Of a DNA stretch of 64,000 nucleotides, positions 25,439 through 33,525 are shown piece by piece; position 1 is the first letter of the stretch; every line of letters starts with the position of its first letter. This stretch comes from Pelagimonas varians (lineage in GTDB: Bacteria > Pseudomonadota > Alphaproteobacteria > Rhodobacterales > Rhodobacteraceae), in contig NZ_QKMF01000003.1 of the NCBI RefSeq assembly GCF_003208435.1, positions 124,001 to 188,000 on the forward strand, written 5' to 3'. A program made the translations under genes and the position numbers. Under the pieces are notes generated by a model. That model made no database searches, had not been told where the DNA came from, and saw only the letters and a program-made list of their open reading frames with translations.

Positions 25439-27379
25439 ATGAGCCGAAAAATCCCGGCCTTTGCCCAGCGTATGGGTGAAATCACAACGGATGTTAAAGG
25501 GGCGGCTTCGGCTGCTCCTTCCGATTCCAGAGATATCGAAATCTCATTCTCAAGCGAGGCGCGTTACCTGCGCCATGATTTTGAGCGCGATCAGGATTTC
25601 TGGGAAGTGCTGGGCCATGGGCCGGATGAGGTGGATCTTTCCTTTCTCAATTCCGGTGCGGCCCCTCTGCTCAAAGATCACATGCCGATCTTGGATGCCA
25701 AGATTGGCGCGGTCACGCGGGCATGGATTGAGGACGGGCGCGGCAAGGCAACCCTGCGGTTTTCCGACACGCCCGATGGCAATGCCTACCTTGCCCGCGT
25801 TCTATCCGGTGACGTGACTTGCGTGAGCACCGGATACGCCATCAAGCGCGCCGAACCGGCCCCGGATGAGGATGGCAAACCCGTTATCCGCGCCACGCTT
25901 TGGATGCCCAAAGAAATCTCATTTGTCGCGATCCCTGCTGATCCGTCCGTTGGTTACGGTCGGGCCGATCAGGCACGCGCGGCCACAATTACTGTCTCTG
26001 AAAAGGAAGCTGATATGCCCAATTCAAACCCCGCCGTTCAAGCGCAGCCAACCAATCCTGCGCCCGCCGCTTCGGCAACTCCTGCCGCGCCCCATGCCCG
26101 CGCGGCAAATCCAGAAACGCAAACCCCTCTCCAAACTCCGCCGCAAGATCTAGTCGCGGCTGAGCGTACCCGGTCTGCCGAAATTCGCGGGATCGCGCGC
26201 CAGTTTGAAATGGCTGACGATGCGGTTGAGGGGGCGCTGACACGCGGCACAAGCGTTGGGGCGTTTCGCGAGCAAGTGATGAACCACATCGCCAGCGACG
26301 AAGAGCAAACCAAACGCAGCAATGCCACCCGTATCGGCATGAGTGAGCGTGAAACCCGCGCCTTTAGCGTCACCAATGTTGTGCGCTTTTTGATGAATCC
26401 AAGCGACCGAAACCGCCAAGCTGCGGGTTTTGAGCTGGAAGCCTCTGGCGCGGTGGCGGATCTTTTGGGCCGCGATGCTGGCGGCGTGTTCTTGCCCTCT
26501 GATGTTTTGATGGATGGCAATTATATGCGTTCGCAAAACACAGGCACCCCGGCGCAAGGCGGCGTGCTGGTCGCCCAAGATTATCGCGGCGGATCTTTCA
26601 TCGAAATGTTGCGCAACCGCATGGCGCTTTCGGGTCGTGGCGTGCGGATCCTGCAAGGGCTAAAAGGCAATGTTGATATCCCCAAGCAAACCGGCACCGG
26701 CACCTTTTATTGGATTGGTGAAGATGAGGATGTTGCTGATACAGAGGCCAACTTTGGCCTTGTTAGTATGACGCCGCATTCGGCTGGTATGGCCATCCCA
26801 ATGACCCGCCGGATGGTGCAGCAAGGTAGCCCCGATATTGAGGCGCTGGTGCGTGATGATCTGTTGCGCGGGCTTGCCATCGGCTTGGACAAAACCGCAT
26901 TGGTTGGGCACGCTTCACCGGATGCGCCAGAGGGGCTGCGTGACAAGCTCTTTGCCAACGCCACGGATTGGGCAGATAGCGCGGCATTTCCAAGCTTTGC
27001 GGAAATTGTCGCGATGGAAACAGCCGTGGCGGCGGGCAACGCTGATGTGGGTGATCTGGCTTATATTTACAGCCCGCACACATCGGGATATCTGAAAACC
27101 ACACCCAAGTTTGCGGGTGGGGAAACCGCCATTGAAGAGCGCGGCGTTGTGAATGGCTATGAGCGCGTAACAACCAATCAAATGGCCACCGGCGAAAGCA
27201 TTTTTGGCAACTGGTCGGATCTGATCATTGGCATGTGGTCCGGTTTGGATCTGCGTGTTGATACGGCCAGCAAAGCCGCCAGTGATGGCAAGGTGCTGCG
27301 GGTGTTTACCGATATCGACACCGCTTGCCGCAACACCGCGTCCTTTAAAATGGGCAAGCCTGACACGGTGCTTTCTTAA
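25439..27379 (+). CDS. Prohead protease / major capsid protein fusion
   Basis: The 646-residue protein joins an S78-type prohead protease (about residues 1-180, with His in LLKDHMP and Ser in CVSTGYA) to an HK97-fold capsid protein (about 290-646). Between them lies an Ala/Pro-rich linker and helical scaffold-like region (about 185-290). The protease would cut itself off during maturation. Separate genes are the rule in HK97-like phages; fusions are known in some phage groups. It starts 3 bases after the portal stop. Confidence 0.88.
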   Translation: MSRKIPAFAQRMGEITTDVKGAASAAPSDSRDIEISFSSEARYLRHDFERDQDFWEVLGHGPDEVDLSFLNSGAAPLLKDHMPILDAKIGAVTRAWIEDGRGKATLRFSDTPDGNAYLARVLSGDVTCVSTGYAIKRAEPAPDEDGKPVIRATLWMPKEISFVAIPADPSVGYGRADQARAATITVSEKEADMPNSNPAVQAQPTNPAPAASATPAAPHARAANPETQTPLQTPPQDLVAAERTRSAEIRGIARQFEMADDAVEGALTRGTSVGAFREQVMNHIASDEEQTKRSNATRIGMSERETRAFSVTNVVRFLMNPSDRNRQAAGFELEASGAVADLLGRDAGGVFLPSDVLMDGNYMRSQNTGTPAQGGVLVAQDYRGGSFIEMLRNRMALSGRGVRILQGLKGNVDIPKQTGTGTFYWIGEDEDVADTEANFGLVSMTPHSAGMAIPMTRRMVQQGSPDIEALVRDDLLRGLAIGLDKTALVGHASPDAPEGLRDKLFANATDWADSAAFPSFAEIVAMETAVAAGNADVGDLAYIYSPHTSGYLKTTPKFAGGETAIEERGVVNGYERVTTNQMATGESIFGNWSDLIIGMWSGLDLRVDTASKAASDGKVLRVFTDIDTACRNTASFKMGKPDTVLS

Positions 27380-27382
27380 GCG

Positions 27383-27655
27383 ATGCGTTGGCTTGAACCT
27401 CATGCAAAGGCCATCGCGGCCTTTGCTGTCCCGCCACTTGCCATATTGGCGCTGGCGGTTCTCGTTCGCGGGTTTTCGATGCCCGTGGTTGCCTTGTCCC
27501 TGATCTTTGGTTTTTGGACCTCTGCCTTCACCGCCGCTGCGGTTTGGTGGGTGCCTAACCGTGTCAATGGATACAGCGTTTCTTACATCGCCAGCATGTT
27601 GATTGATCGGGGCATTGCCCCGGCTGGCAAACCAAAGAGGTTTGATGATGGCTGA
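27383..27655 (+). CDS. Small two-helix membrane protein in the head module
   Basis: The 90-residue protein has two hydrophobic helices (about residues 13-30 and 33-56) and starts 3 bases after the capsid stop. Membrane proteins are not expected here; it could be a holin or a host-modifying protein. No family is recognised. Overlap with the next gene supports expression. Confidence 0.55.
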   Translation: MRWLEPHAKAIAAFAVPPLAILALAVLVRGFSMPVVALSLIFGFWTSAFTAAAVWWVPNRVNGYSVSYIASMLIDRGIAPAGKPKRFDDG

Positions 27656-27869
27656 ACACTTCAAAGCGCGCCATCCGGTGAAGGTTGGCGGCAAGCTGAT
27701 CGGCAAAGGTGGCGGTGTTGATCCGGCCAAGATTGATCCGGTGCGGTTGGCCCGATTGCAGGAAAAGGGGCGGATCGGCGCGGATGATGATCCGTCTTTG
27801 ACCAACCGCGCGCAAGCTGGCGGTCGCCCATCGGCGGCGGATGTTGTCAAGGTTGCCAGCGATGATTGA
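27645..27869 (+). CDS. Small phage protein of unknown function
   Basis: The 74-residue soluble protein (ATG 27645 or 27648) overlaps both neighbours. It has a Gly/Lys-rich start and an acidic C-terminus (RAQAGGRPSAADVVKVASDD). Its position between capsid and head-tail genes suggests a decoration or completion protein, but nothing in the sequence proves it. Confidence 0.5.
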   Translation: MMAEHFKARHPVKVGGKLIGKGGGVDPAKIDPVRLARLQEKGRIGADDDPSLTNRAQAGGRPSAADVVKVASDD

Positions 27870-28197
27870 AGGCCTTGATGAATGGGCCGTGTTCACTGAT
27901 CCGAATGATTTTGGTGAACACGTTACGATCACCCGCGCCGGGCAAACGCCTGTGCAAATCACCGCGCTGTTTTCGGCGGCGGGTGTGGTTGAGGCAGATG
28001 GGTTTCAGGCGGGCGTGGCCACCACTGAACCGGTGCTGACCTTTGGCGCAAGCGCCCTGCCGTTTGACCCCGCACAAGATGATCAAGTGACCCTCAGCCG
28101 ATCCCATCCGGGCTTTCCGGCGGGCACGGTGCTGCGCATGGCGCATGTTCAACCGGGCGGCTCTGGCCAGATCCGGGCAATTCTCGAAAGGATGTAA
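27862..28197 (+). CDS. Head-tail attachment protein, gpFII-like
   Basis: The 111-residue beta-rich protein (WAVFTDPNDFGEHVTI, ALFSAAGVV, LTFGASALPFDPAQDDQVTLSRSHPGFPAGTVLRMAHVQPGGSGQIRAIL) follows the pattern of phage head-tail joining proteins of the gpFII type and sits at the expected place before the tail tube gene. It overlaps the previous gene by 8 bases. Confidence 0.65.
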   Translation: MIEGLDEWAVFTDPNDFGEHVTITRAGQTPVQITALFSAAGVVEADGFQAGVATTEPVLTFGASALPFDPAQDDQVTLSRSHPGFPAGTVLRMAHVQPGGSGQIRAILERM

Positions 28198-28198
28198 G

Positions 28199-28588
28199 AT
28201 GCTGAAAGGCAAAGATGGAATTATTCGTGTGGGCGGTAGCCTTGACCGCCTCGGCGGTGTGCAAAACTGGAACATTGACCCCCAAGTTGATGTGGTTGCG
28301 GGTTGGGGAATGGGCGATGCGGCTGAAGAGGCGTTTTCGACAATCTCGCGCTATTCAGGATCTATGGAAGTCTATCTGGATCACGCGGACCCTTCCGATG
28401 ATATCAACCCCGGCGATGTGATGGATGTGGATCTATACCCCGGCGGCGAAACCTCAGGTTCGGGCTATTACTCGGGCAGCATCCTAGTGACCGGCACGCC
28501 CATGTCAGGCTCCAAGGATGGCATTCCAACCAAAACAATCAATTTCCGCAATTCCAGCGGCGTTTTGACAAAGGCAACCGTTGCATGA
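28199..28588 (+). CDS. Major tail tube protein
   Basis: The 129-residue protein starts at ATG 28199 right after the previous stop, behind AAAGGA. The beta-rich sequence with IRVGGSLDRLGGVQNWNIDPQ, SGSMEVYLDHADPS and a C-terminal ITVTGTPMSGSKDG-like segment fits a small siphophage tail tube protein. Position (after the head-tail protein, before the chaperone pair) supports this. The stop overlaps the next start by 4 bases. Confidence 0.7.
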   Translation: MLKGKDGIIRVGGSLDRLGGVQNWNIDPQVDVVAGWGMGDAAEEAFSTISRYSGSMEVYLDHADPSDDINPGDVMDVDLYPGGETSGSGYYSGSILVTGTPMSGSKDGIPTKTINFRNSSGVLTKATVA

Positions 28589-28971
28589 CCCAACTCGTTT
28601 TGAACGCGCTCACCGATCACTACAACCGCCTGCGCCTGCAATGTTATGTGGTGCCCGGCATTACCCAAGCCGATGGCGGGCCGCTTGAGATCTACTATGA
28701 TCCGCCAACCAATGCGCAGGGCAATGAGATCCAAACCCGCGCCAAGGGCAACACTGCGCTCACCACGCTTTACACTGTGCTGTTGCTGGCCAAGGACAAA
28801 GACGGAAATCGGCTGTTTGATGATAGCGCGGGCACTGTCCAAGCCTTGACCGAAAATGTGCCGGGCCGCGTTCTAACCGGCATTGCCGCTGCAATCATGA
28901 CGTTTTCCGATGGGGCCAAATTGGGAAACTCTTCAAGTCCAGCCCCGACGCCCGATTTATCTACGGGTTAG
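28585..28971 (+). CDS. Tail assembly chaperone, short form (gpG-like)
   Basis: The 128-residue protein lies between the tail tube and tape measure genes, the usual place of gpG-type chaperones. It is the product of normal translation; near codon 115 lies a -1 slippery heptamer that yields the longer form ending at 29081. Its last 13 residues (after the slip) are Ser/Pro-rich and look like non-functional tail sequence. It should coat the tape measure during tail assembly and is not kept in the virion. Confidence 0.75.
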   Translation: MTQLVLNALTDHYNRLRLQCYVVPGITQADGGPLEIYYDPPTNAQGNEIQTRAKGNTALTTLYTVLLLAKDKDGNRLFDDSAGTVQALTENVPGRVLTGIAAAIMTFSDGAKLGNSSSPAPTPDLSTG

Positions 28972-29081
28972 CGTTAAGGCTGGGCAAGTTCCCAAGCGAA
29001 ATTGAACAGCGCCCGATTGAAGAATTGCGGGCGCTGCATGCTTTTCTGGACTGGGAAAAGCAAAACCAACCTGAGGGGTGA
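28585..29081 (+). CDS. Tail assembly chaperone, long form by -1 frameshift (gpGT-like)
   Basis: Ribosomes that slip back one base on GGGAAAC (28923-28929) continue as KLFKSSPDARFIYGLALRLG and then KFPSEIEQRPIEELRALHAFLDW, ending at the TGA at 29079-29081. The result is about 165 residues instead of 128. The extension has no ATG, GTG or TTG start of its own ahead of the conserved part, reads as a coherent helical domain, and ends 5 bases before the tape measure start. This matches the G/GT arrangement of lambda, where the T part binds the tail tube. Confidence 0.75.
28923..28929 (+). other. Programmed -1 ribosomal frameshift heptamer GGGAAAC
   Basis: In the zero frame the heptamer reads G GGA AAC, the classical X XXY YYZ form, one base different from lambda's GGGAAAG. 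Slipping to GGG AAA opens the T-like frame. No stop codon lies between the heptamer and 29079 in that frame. Confidence 0.75.
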
Positions 29082-29086
29082 TTTGA

Positions 29087-31168
29087 ATGCTGGGCAAGGT
29101 CAAAGATCTGTTTTTCTCAATTGATGGCAGGGACAACACCGGCCCGGCGTTTGGGTCTGTTAATCGCCGCTTGCGCGAAACCGATGGGCTATCAGCCAAG
29201 GTGTCCGAGCGCGTTGGCCGAGCTGGCAAAGGCATGGTTGCCTTTGGCGCGGCGGGCACTCTTGGCACCGCCGCCGTGGTGGCGGGGTTCCGCGATGTGG
29301 TTGGGCTGTATGATGAGCAAGCGCGGGTTGAGGCCAAGGTTGCAACGGCGGTGCAAGTCACCGGCGGCGCTGCTGGGTATTCCGCCGATGAGCTGTTTAA
29401 AATGGCGTCCGGCTTGCAAGATGTGTCGCGCTTTGGCGATGAGGCGATTTTGAACGGCGTGACGGCGCAGCTTTTGACCTTCAAGGAAATCTCGGGCGAT
29501 GTTTTTGAGGATGCGCAAAAGTCGGTGCTGGATCTGGCCACGGTCTTAGATGGCGATTTGCAAAGTGCTGCGATCATGATGGGCAAAGCCTTGAATGACC
29601 CCATTGCCGGACTGTCTGCCATGTCGCGTGCGGGCATTACCTTTTCGGACGCGCAAAAGGACGTGATCAAGGATCTGGCCAAAACCGGCGACGTTGCCGC
29701 CGCGCAGCGGATGATCTTGGATGAAATCGCCAGCGCCTATGGCGGGCAAGCTGAGGCCGCGCGGCAAGCGGGCGCAGGCATTCTGGATGCTTGGGGCAAC
29801 ACTTGGGGCGATGCAAAAGAGGTGATCGGCGGCGTTGTGGTTGAGATCCTGCCGCCGGTGATCGAAATGCTTGAGGGCATCACAGGTTGGTTTCAAGCGC
29901 TGGAACCTGAGGGGCAGCGCAACGTTGTGATGATGGGCGCGCTGGCGCTGGCTATCCCGCCGGTGACTATGGCGCTTGGCTTTATGGCAATCGGGATTTC
30001 AGCGTTGACCGGACCAGTTGGTTTGGTGCTTGGCGGCATTTCTGCCTTGGCTGTCGCTGCCGGATTGCTTTGGCCCGCTGCCGATGATGCAACCGCCTCA
30101 ATTGATAAGCTGACCACGGCCTTGGATGAGGAAAAAGTGGCGCTTGCGGCGCTGATTGGGCCAACCGGAACCAATATCAATCTATCGGCAACCGCCGCCT
30201 CTCAAAAGCTGATTGAGGCAAATTCGCGCTATGCGAATATCAAAGCCATCGCGGCTGAGGCGCAAGCGCTGGCCAAGGCGGAATTTGCCAAGGCTGAAAG
30301 CCGGATTGAGTTTAACGTGGCGACTTCGGGGATGGATTTTGGCCCCGGTGATGGTGCGGATTACTTCTATTCCGGGCCGCGATCTGTTGCGGATGTGATT
30401 GGCCCGCAAGCGGCTGAGGCGCAATTGCTGCGCGCGCGGGCTGAGGGGCAGCTTGAGCGGGTTGAGCAAGAAATGGCGGCGCTGTCTGAAATGGCAACCA
30501 CGGCAAGCGGGGCAGTTGTTGATTTTGGCGGCTCGCTGGACGAAATCAATGTGCCTGCCGCAAAACTGACTGAGGCGATTGGCGGCGGTGGCGGCGGATC
30601 ATCCAAGGGTGGCGGCGCGGCTGGCACCGGCTTGGTTGGTGCGGTGAATGAGCTGACCGGCGCAACCGAAGAGCTGGCGGAAACCAAGGGTTGGGATACT
30701 GTCAAAGACAACTTCAAATCCCTGATCCGCGATGGCCAAAGCTGGGAAACCACATGGCAAAATATCCTTGGCGATGCGGTTGATCACCTCTTTGATTTGG
30801 CATTCTCGCCCGCATGGGATGCGCTGTTTCAAAACCTGAGCGCTATGAGCGGCGGCGGCGGTGCTGGCGGCGGTATGCTAGGCGGATTGGTTTCCGGCGC
30901 TGGCAATTGGGTCGGCAATGTTCTTGGGCTTGATACCGGCGGCGATGTGACTGTGAGCGGCAAAGGCGGTATGGACCGCAACCTAACGGTTTTGCGCACC
31001 TCGGATGCTGAACAAATCAGCGTGCGCCGCCCCGGTGACAGTATGGGCGGCGGCGTCACAATCAACATGAATATCCAAACGCCGGATGTGCAGGGCTTCC
31101 AATCGAGCAAAGCACAGATCGCGCACCAGATGCGCGGCGCGATGGGCGCGGCGCAACGCACTGCCTAA
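29087..31168 (+). CDS. Tail tape measure protein
   Basis: The 693-residue protein has the usual tape-measure composition: an N-terminal FFSIDGRDNTGPAFGSVNRRLRET helix region, a central domain with FKEISGDVFEDAQKSVLDLATVLDGDLQSAAIMMGKALNDPIAGLSAMSRAGITFS typical of TMPs, and hydrophobic helices at about 280-330. A Gly-rich region and a conserved C-terminal GGDVTVSGKGGMDRNLTVLRTSDAE tail follow. Its length sets the tail length; about 690 residues suggests a short siphovirus tail of roughly 100 nm by the usual 1.5 angstrom per residue rule. Confidence 0.9.
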   Translation: MLGKVKDLFFSIDGRDNTGPAFGSVNRRLRETDGLSAKVSERVGRAGKGMVAFGAAGTLGTAAVVAGFRDVVGLYDEQARVEAKVATAVQVTGGAAGYSADELFKMASGLQDVSRFGDEAILNGVTAQLLTFKEISGDVFEDAQKSVLDLATVLDGDLQSAAIMMGKALNDPIAGLSAMSRAGITFSDAQKDVIKDLAKTGDVAAAQRMILDEIASAYGGQAEAARQAGAGILDAWGNTWGDAKEVIGGVVVEILPPVIEMLEGITGWFQALEPEGQRNVVMMGALALAIPPVTMALGFMAIGISALTGPVGLVLGGISALAVAAGLLWPAADDATASIDKLTTALDEEKVALAALIGPTGTNINLSATAASQKLIEANSRYANIKAIAAEAQALAKAEFAKAESRIEFNVATSGMDFGPGDGADYFYSGPRSVADVIGPQAAEAQLLRARAEGQLERVEQEMAALSEMATTASGAVVDFGGSLDEINVPAAKLTEAIGGGGGGSSKGGGAAGTGLVGAVNELTGATEELAETKGWDTVKDNFKSLIRDGQSWETTWQNILGDAVDHLFDLAFSPAWDALFQNLSAMSGGGGAGGGMLGGLVSGAGNWVGNVLGLDTGGDVTVSGKGGMDRNLTVLRTSDAEQISVRRPGDSMGGGVTINMNIQTPDVQGFQSSKAQIAHQMRGAMGAAQRTA

Positions 31169-31204
31169 CACGTCGCATCCTGACACGTCATTTAAGGGGG
31201 CGCT

Positions 31205-31891
31205 ATGAGCCATCTGAATATCGAATTTCCGCGCAATGTTGCGGCGGGCTGTCAGGCTGTGATTGCCCGCCGTGATGAGGTGGTGACGCTGGCCAGCGGG
31301 CATGAGGAAATCAATCAACGCTGGGTGCATTCCCGCCGCTCTTGGAATGCCGGATTTGGGATCAAAACCAAACAAGATCTGGCGCAGGTCGTGGCGCTGT
31401 TTGAAGAGGCTCGCGGGCGGCGGCACAGCTTTGGGTTTCGCGATTGGCAGGATTGGCACAGCAATGATGGCAGCGCGCCGATTACAGCCACGGATCAACC
31501 GCTTGGCGCGCTGATCGCCAATAGCACGGAATACGGCGATGCGGTTGGCGATGGCACCACGCAAAGCTTTCAACTGGTCAAATCTTACGGCGCAATCAAC
31601 CGCTATCTGCGCCCCATCACCTTGCCACATCTGGCGGGGCTGCAAGTGGCCATCAATGGCGTTCCGCAAGCCTCAGGTTGGAGCCTATCTGCCACCGGCG
31701 GGCGCATCAGTTTTGACACCCCGCCGCCCGATGCTGCCACCCTCACCGCCGGGTTCACTTTTGATGTGCCCGTGCGGTTTTCTGAGGCGCAGATTGCAAC
31801 GGAATGGGTTTATTTCAATGCGCAACGCGGCCTTGGGTCGGTTCCGTCGATTGGGTTGCTGGAAAAGCGCATGGACGCGCAAGCGGGCTGA
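31205..31891 (+). CDS. Distal tail protein, GTA gp12-like (DUF2460)
   Basis: The 228-residue protein starts with MSHLNIEFPRNVAAGC and has RRSWNAGFGIKTKQDLAQVVALFEEARGRRHSFGFRDWQDW, the DUF2460 signature shared with gene transfer agent gp12. Such proteins form the ring joining the tail tube to the baseplate. It starts the GTA-like baseplate block (gp12 to gp15 order) that follows the tape measure gene. GGGGG lies before the ATG. Confidence 0.88.
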   Translation: MSHLNIEFPRNVAAGCQAVIARRDEVVTLASGHEEINQRWVHSRRSWNAGFGIKTKQDLAQVVALFEEARGRRHSFGFRDWQDWHSNDGSAPITATDQPLGALIANSTEYGDAVGDGTTQSFQLVKSYGAINRYLRPITLPHLAGLQVAINGVPQASGWSLSATGGRISFDTPPPDAATLTAGFTFDVPVRFSEAQIATEWVYFNAQRGLGSVPSIGLLEKRMDAQAG

Positions 31892-31893
31892 TT

Positions 31894-32031
31894 ATGGGTC
31901 GCATTTTGAATTTGGCGGCGCTTTGGTGTCGCCGGTGCCGAACCTGCCGCATTGTTTTGCGCGGCGGCGTTGCGGTTTGTGCTGGTTGCGGCGGGCCGGT
32001 TGGCGATGATCCAAACAAGGAAAACCCATGA
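31894..32031 (+). CDS. 45-residue zinc-ribbon peptide in the baseplate operon
   Basis: It starts 2 bases after the previous stop and its own stop overlaps the next ATG (ATGA). The product has two CxxC pairs (CRRCRTC region and CAGCGG) separated by about 13 residues, the pattern of a minimal zinc ribbon, and a short acidic tail. It is too short for usual annotation cut-offs. The coupling on both sides argues it is translated. Confidence 0.6.
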   Translation: MGRILNLAALWCRRCRTCRIVLRGGVAVCAGCGGPVGDDPNKENP

Positions 32032-32903
32032 CAACTTACGAAGACGCTTTGCGCAGCGGCAGCACCTCGCTTTGCCGCTGCTTTCATTTGACGCGCGCGG
32101 ATGGCGTTGTGATGGGGTTTACCGATCATGATGTTGATATCCAATTTGAGGGCGTCACCTACCACGCTGAAACCGCGCTGAGCGCCTCGGATGCCTCGCA
32201 ATCTCTTGGCCTGTCGCCAGATGAGCTTGAGGCAAGCGGCGCGCTGTCTTCGGATGCCATCGCAGAGCCGGATATTTTGGCGGGCCTGTATGATGGCGCA
32301 GCGGTTGTTGTTTGGGATGTGGATTTCTCAAATGTGACGGTGCGCCAAATCTTGGGCAGCTACCGCATTGGCGAAATCCAGCGCGGCGCATTGGCGTTTC
32401 AAACTGAGCTGCGATCTATGGCGGCGGCGTTAGAGCAAGAGGTTGGCGAGGTTTATACCGCCACTTGCCCGGTGCGGATGCTGGGCGATCATCGCTGCAA
32501 GCTGGATCTGAGCCATTGGAGCGCGCCCGCCACGGTGATCAACGTGCAAGGGGCTGAGATTGTAGTGAGCGGCCTAGATGCTTTTGACGATGGGTTCTTT
32601 GATCGCGGCACGGTGGCTTGGCAAACCGGCGACAATCTTTTTGATCCCGGCGATATCCATTCAACGGCGCAGGTTGGCGATCTCGTCAAGATAGCCTTGT
32701 GGCGCATGCCGGGCCGCGCCATCGCGCCGGGCGACACGCTGCATGTGACTGCGGGCTGTGATCGCACCGCTGAAACCTGCCGCACCCGCTTTGATAACTT
32801 GCTGAACTTTCGCGGGTGCCCGCACATGCCGGGCAGCGGTTTTGCGTCTGAATATGCCAGCGACAATAGCACCGATCAAACCGGGGGAAGCCGCTTTGCT
32901 TGA
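32028..32903 (+). CDS. Baseplate hub protein, GTA gp13-like (DUF2163)
   Basis: The 291-residue protein has the DUF2163 pattern: CFHLTRADGVVMGFTDHDVDI near the start, LDFSNVTVRQILGSYRIGEIQRGALAFQTELRS-like middle, and four C-terminal Cys (TCPVRMLGDHRCKLD, GCDRTAETCRTRFDNLLNFRGCPHMPG). In the related lambda gpL and GTA hub such Cys bind an iron-sulfur cluster, so the same is likely here. It forms the ring from which the fibre protein hangs. Confidence 0.88.
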   Translation: MTTYEDALRSGSTSLCRCFHLTRADGVVMGFTDHDVDIQFEGVTYHAETALSASDASQSLGLSPDELEASGALSSDAIAEPDILAGLYDGAAVVVWDVDFSNVTVRQILGSYRIGEIQRGALAFQTELRSMAAALEQEVGEVYTATCPVRMLGDHRCKLDLSHWSAPATVINVQGAEIVVSGLDAFDDGFFDRGTVAWQTGDNLFDPGDIHSTAQVGDLVKIALWRMPGRAIAPGDTLHVTAGCDRTAETCRTRFDNLLNFRGCPHMPGSGFASEYASDNSTDQTGGSRFA

Positions 32904-33522
32904 TTTCACCAGTTCCAAAATTATCAATCCGGGCCTTGTGTTGGCCCATGCGCGGGCATGGATCGGCACGCCTTTTGTGCCTCAGGGCGATTTTCGCGGG
33001 GCTGGCGCTGATTGCGTTGGCTTGGCGCGCGGGATCTTGCGCGAGCTGAGCGGCAAATACCTGCCCGCGCCCGCATGGCGCAATGATTGGGCGGCGGTGC
33101 AAGGTGAACCAATTCTTGACGTTTTGCACGCCAATTTGGTGCCTGTGAGCGCCCCCAAGCCGGGCACAATCGCGGTGTTTCGCGTAGGGCATAAACGTGC
33201 CGCACATTTGGGGATTTTGTCCAAGCGCGGGATCATTCATGCGCTGGATGATCATGGGGTGATTGAGGTGGCGCGCGATGGCTTGCCGCCGCTGACAAGC
33301 CTTTGGGGCTTTCCGGTGACTGAGGGCTGTGAGACCGGCCCTGATGATATCAGCCCGAATAATTGCCTTGTGATTATCTGCCCGTGCGGCGGAGGATATT
33401 ACGGTGAAATCACCGTGATGAACGACGGAACACCCCTTGCGCAAACCGGGGTGTTTCAATCCCAGCGCGGCGCGATTGATGCGCTATCAAAGGTCTATCC
33501 AAATATTGAAACGGTGGATTAA
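32896..33522 (+). CDS. Tail-associated NlpC/P60 peptidase, GTA gp14-like
   Basis: NlpC/P60 cysteine peptidase of about 208 residues with nucleophile Cys in GADCVGLARG and catalytic His in AAHLGIL. It cleaves peptidoglycan stem peptides during DNA entry. I prefer the TTG at 32896, which has GGGGGAAG just upstream and overlaps the previous stop by 8 bases; ATG 32854 would give 222 residues and a 50-base overlap. After the peptidase domain (to about residue 145) there is an extra C-terminal domain with a CPCGGGYYGEI segment, which a plain gp14 lacks. Confidence 0.85.
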   Translation: MLDFTSSKIINPGLVLAHARAWIGTPFVPQGDFRGAGADCVGLARGILRELSGKYLPAPAWRNDWAAVQGEPILDVLHANLVPVSAPKPGTIAVFRVGHKRAAHLGILSKRGIIHALDDHGVIEVARDGLPPLTSLWGFPVTEGCETGPDDISPNNCLVIICPCGGGYYGEITVMNDGTPLAQTGVFQSQRGAIDALSKVYPNIETVD

Positions 33523-33525
33523 CGC

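Noticed and set aside
26915-27850. 311-codon minus-strand frame over the capsid gene end and its neighbours
   Set aside because: Antisense to three coupled phage genes and without any recognisable protein feature.
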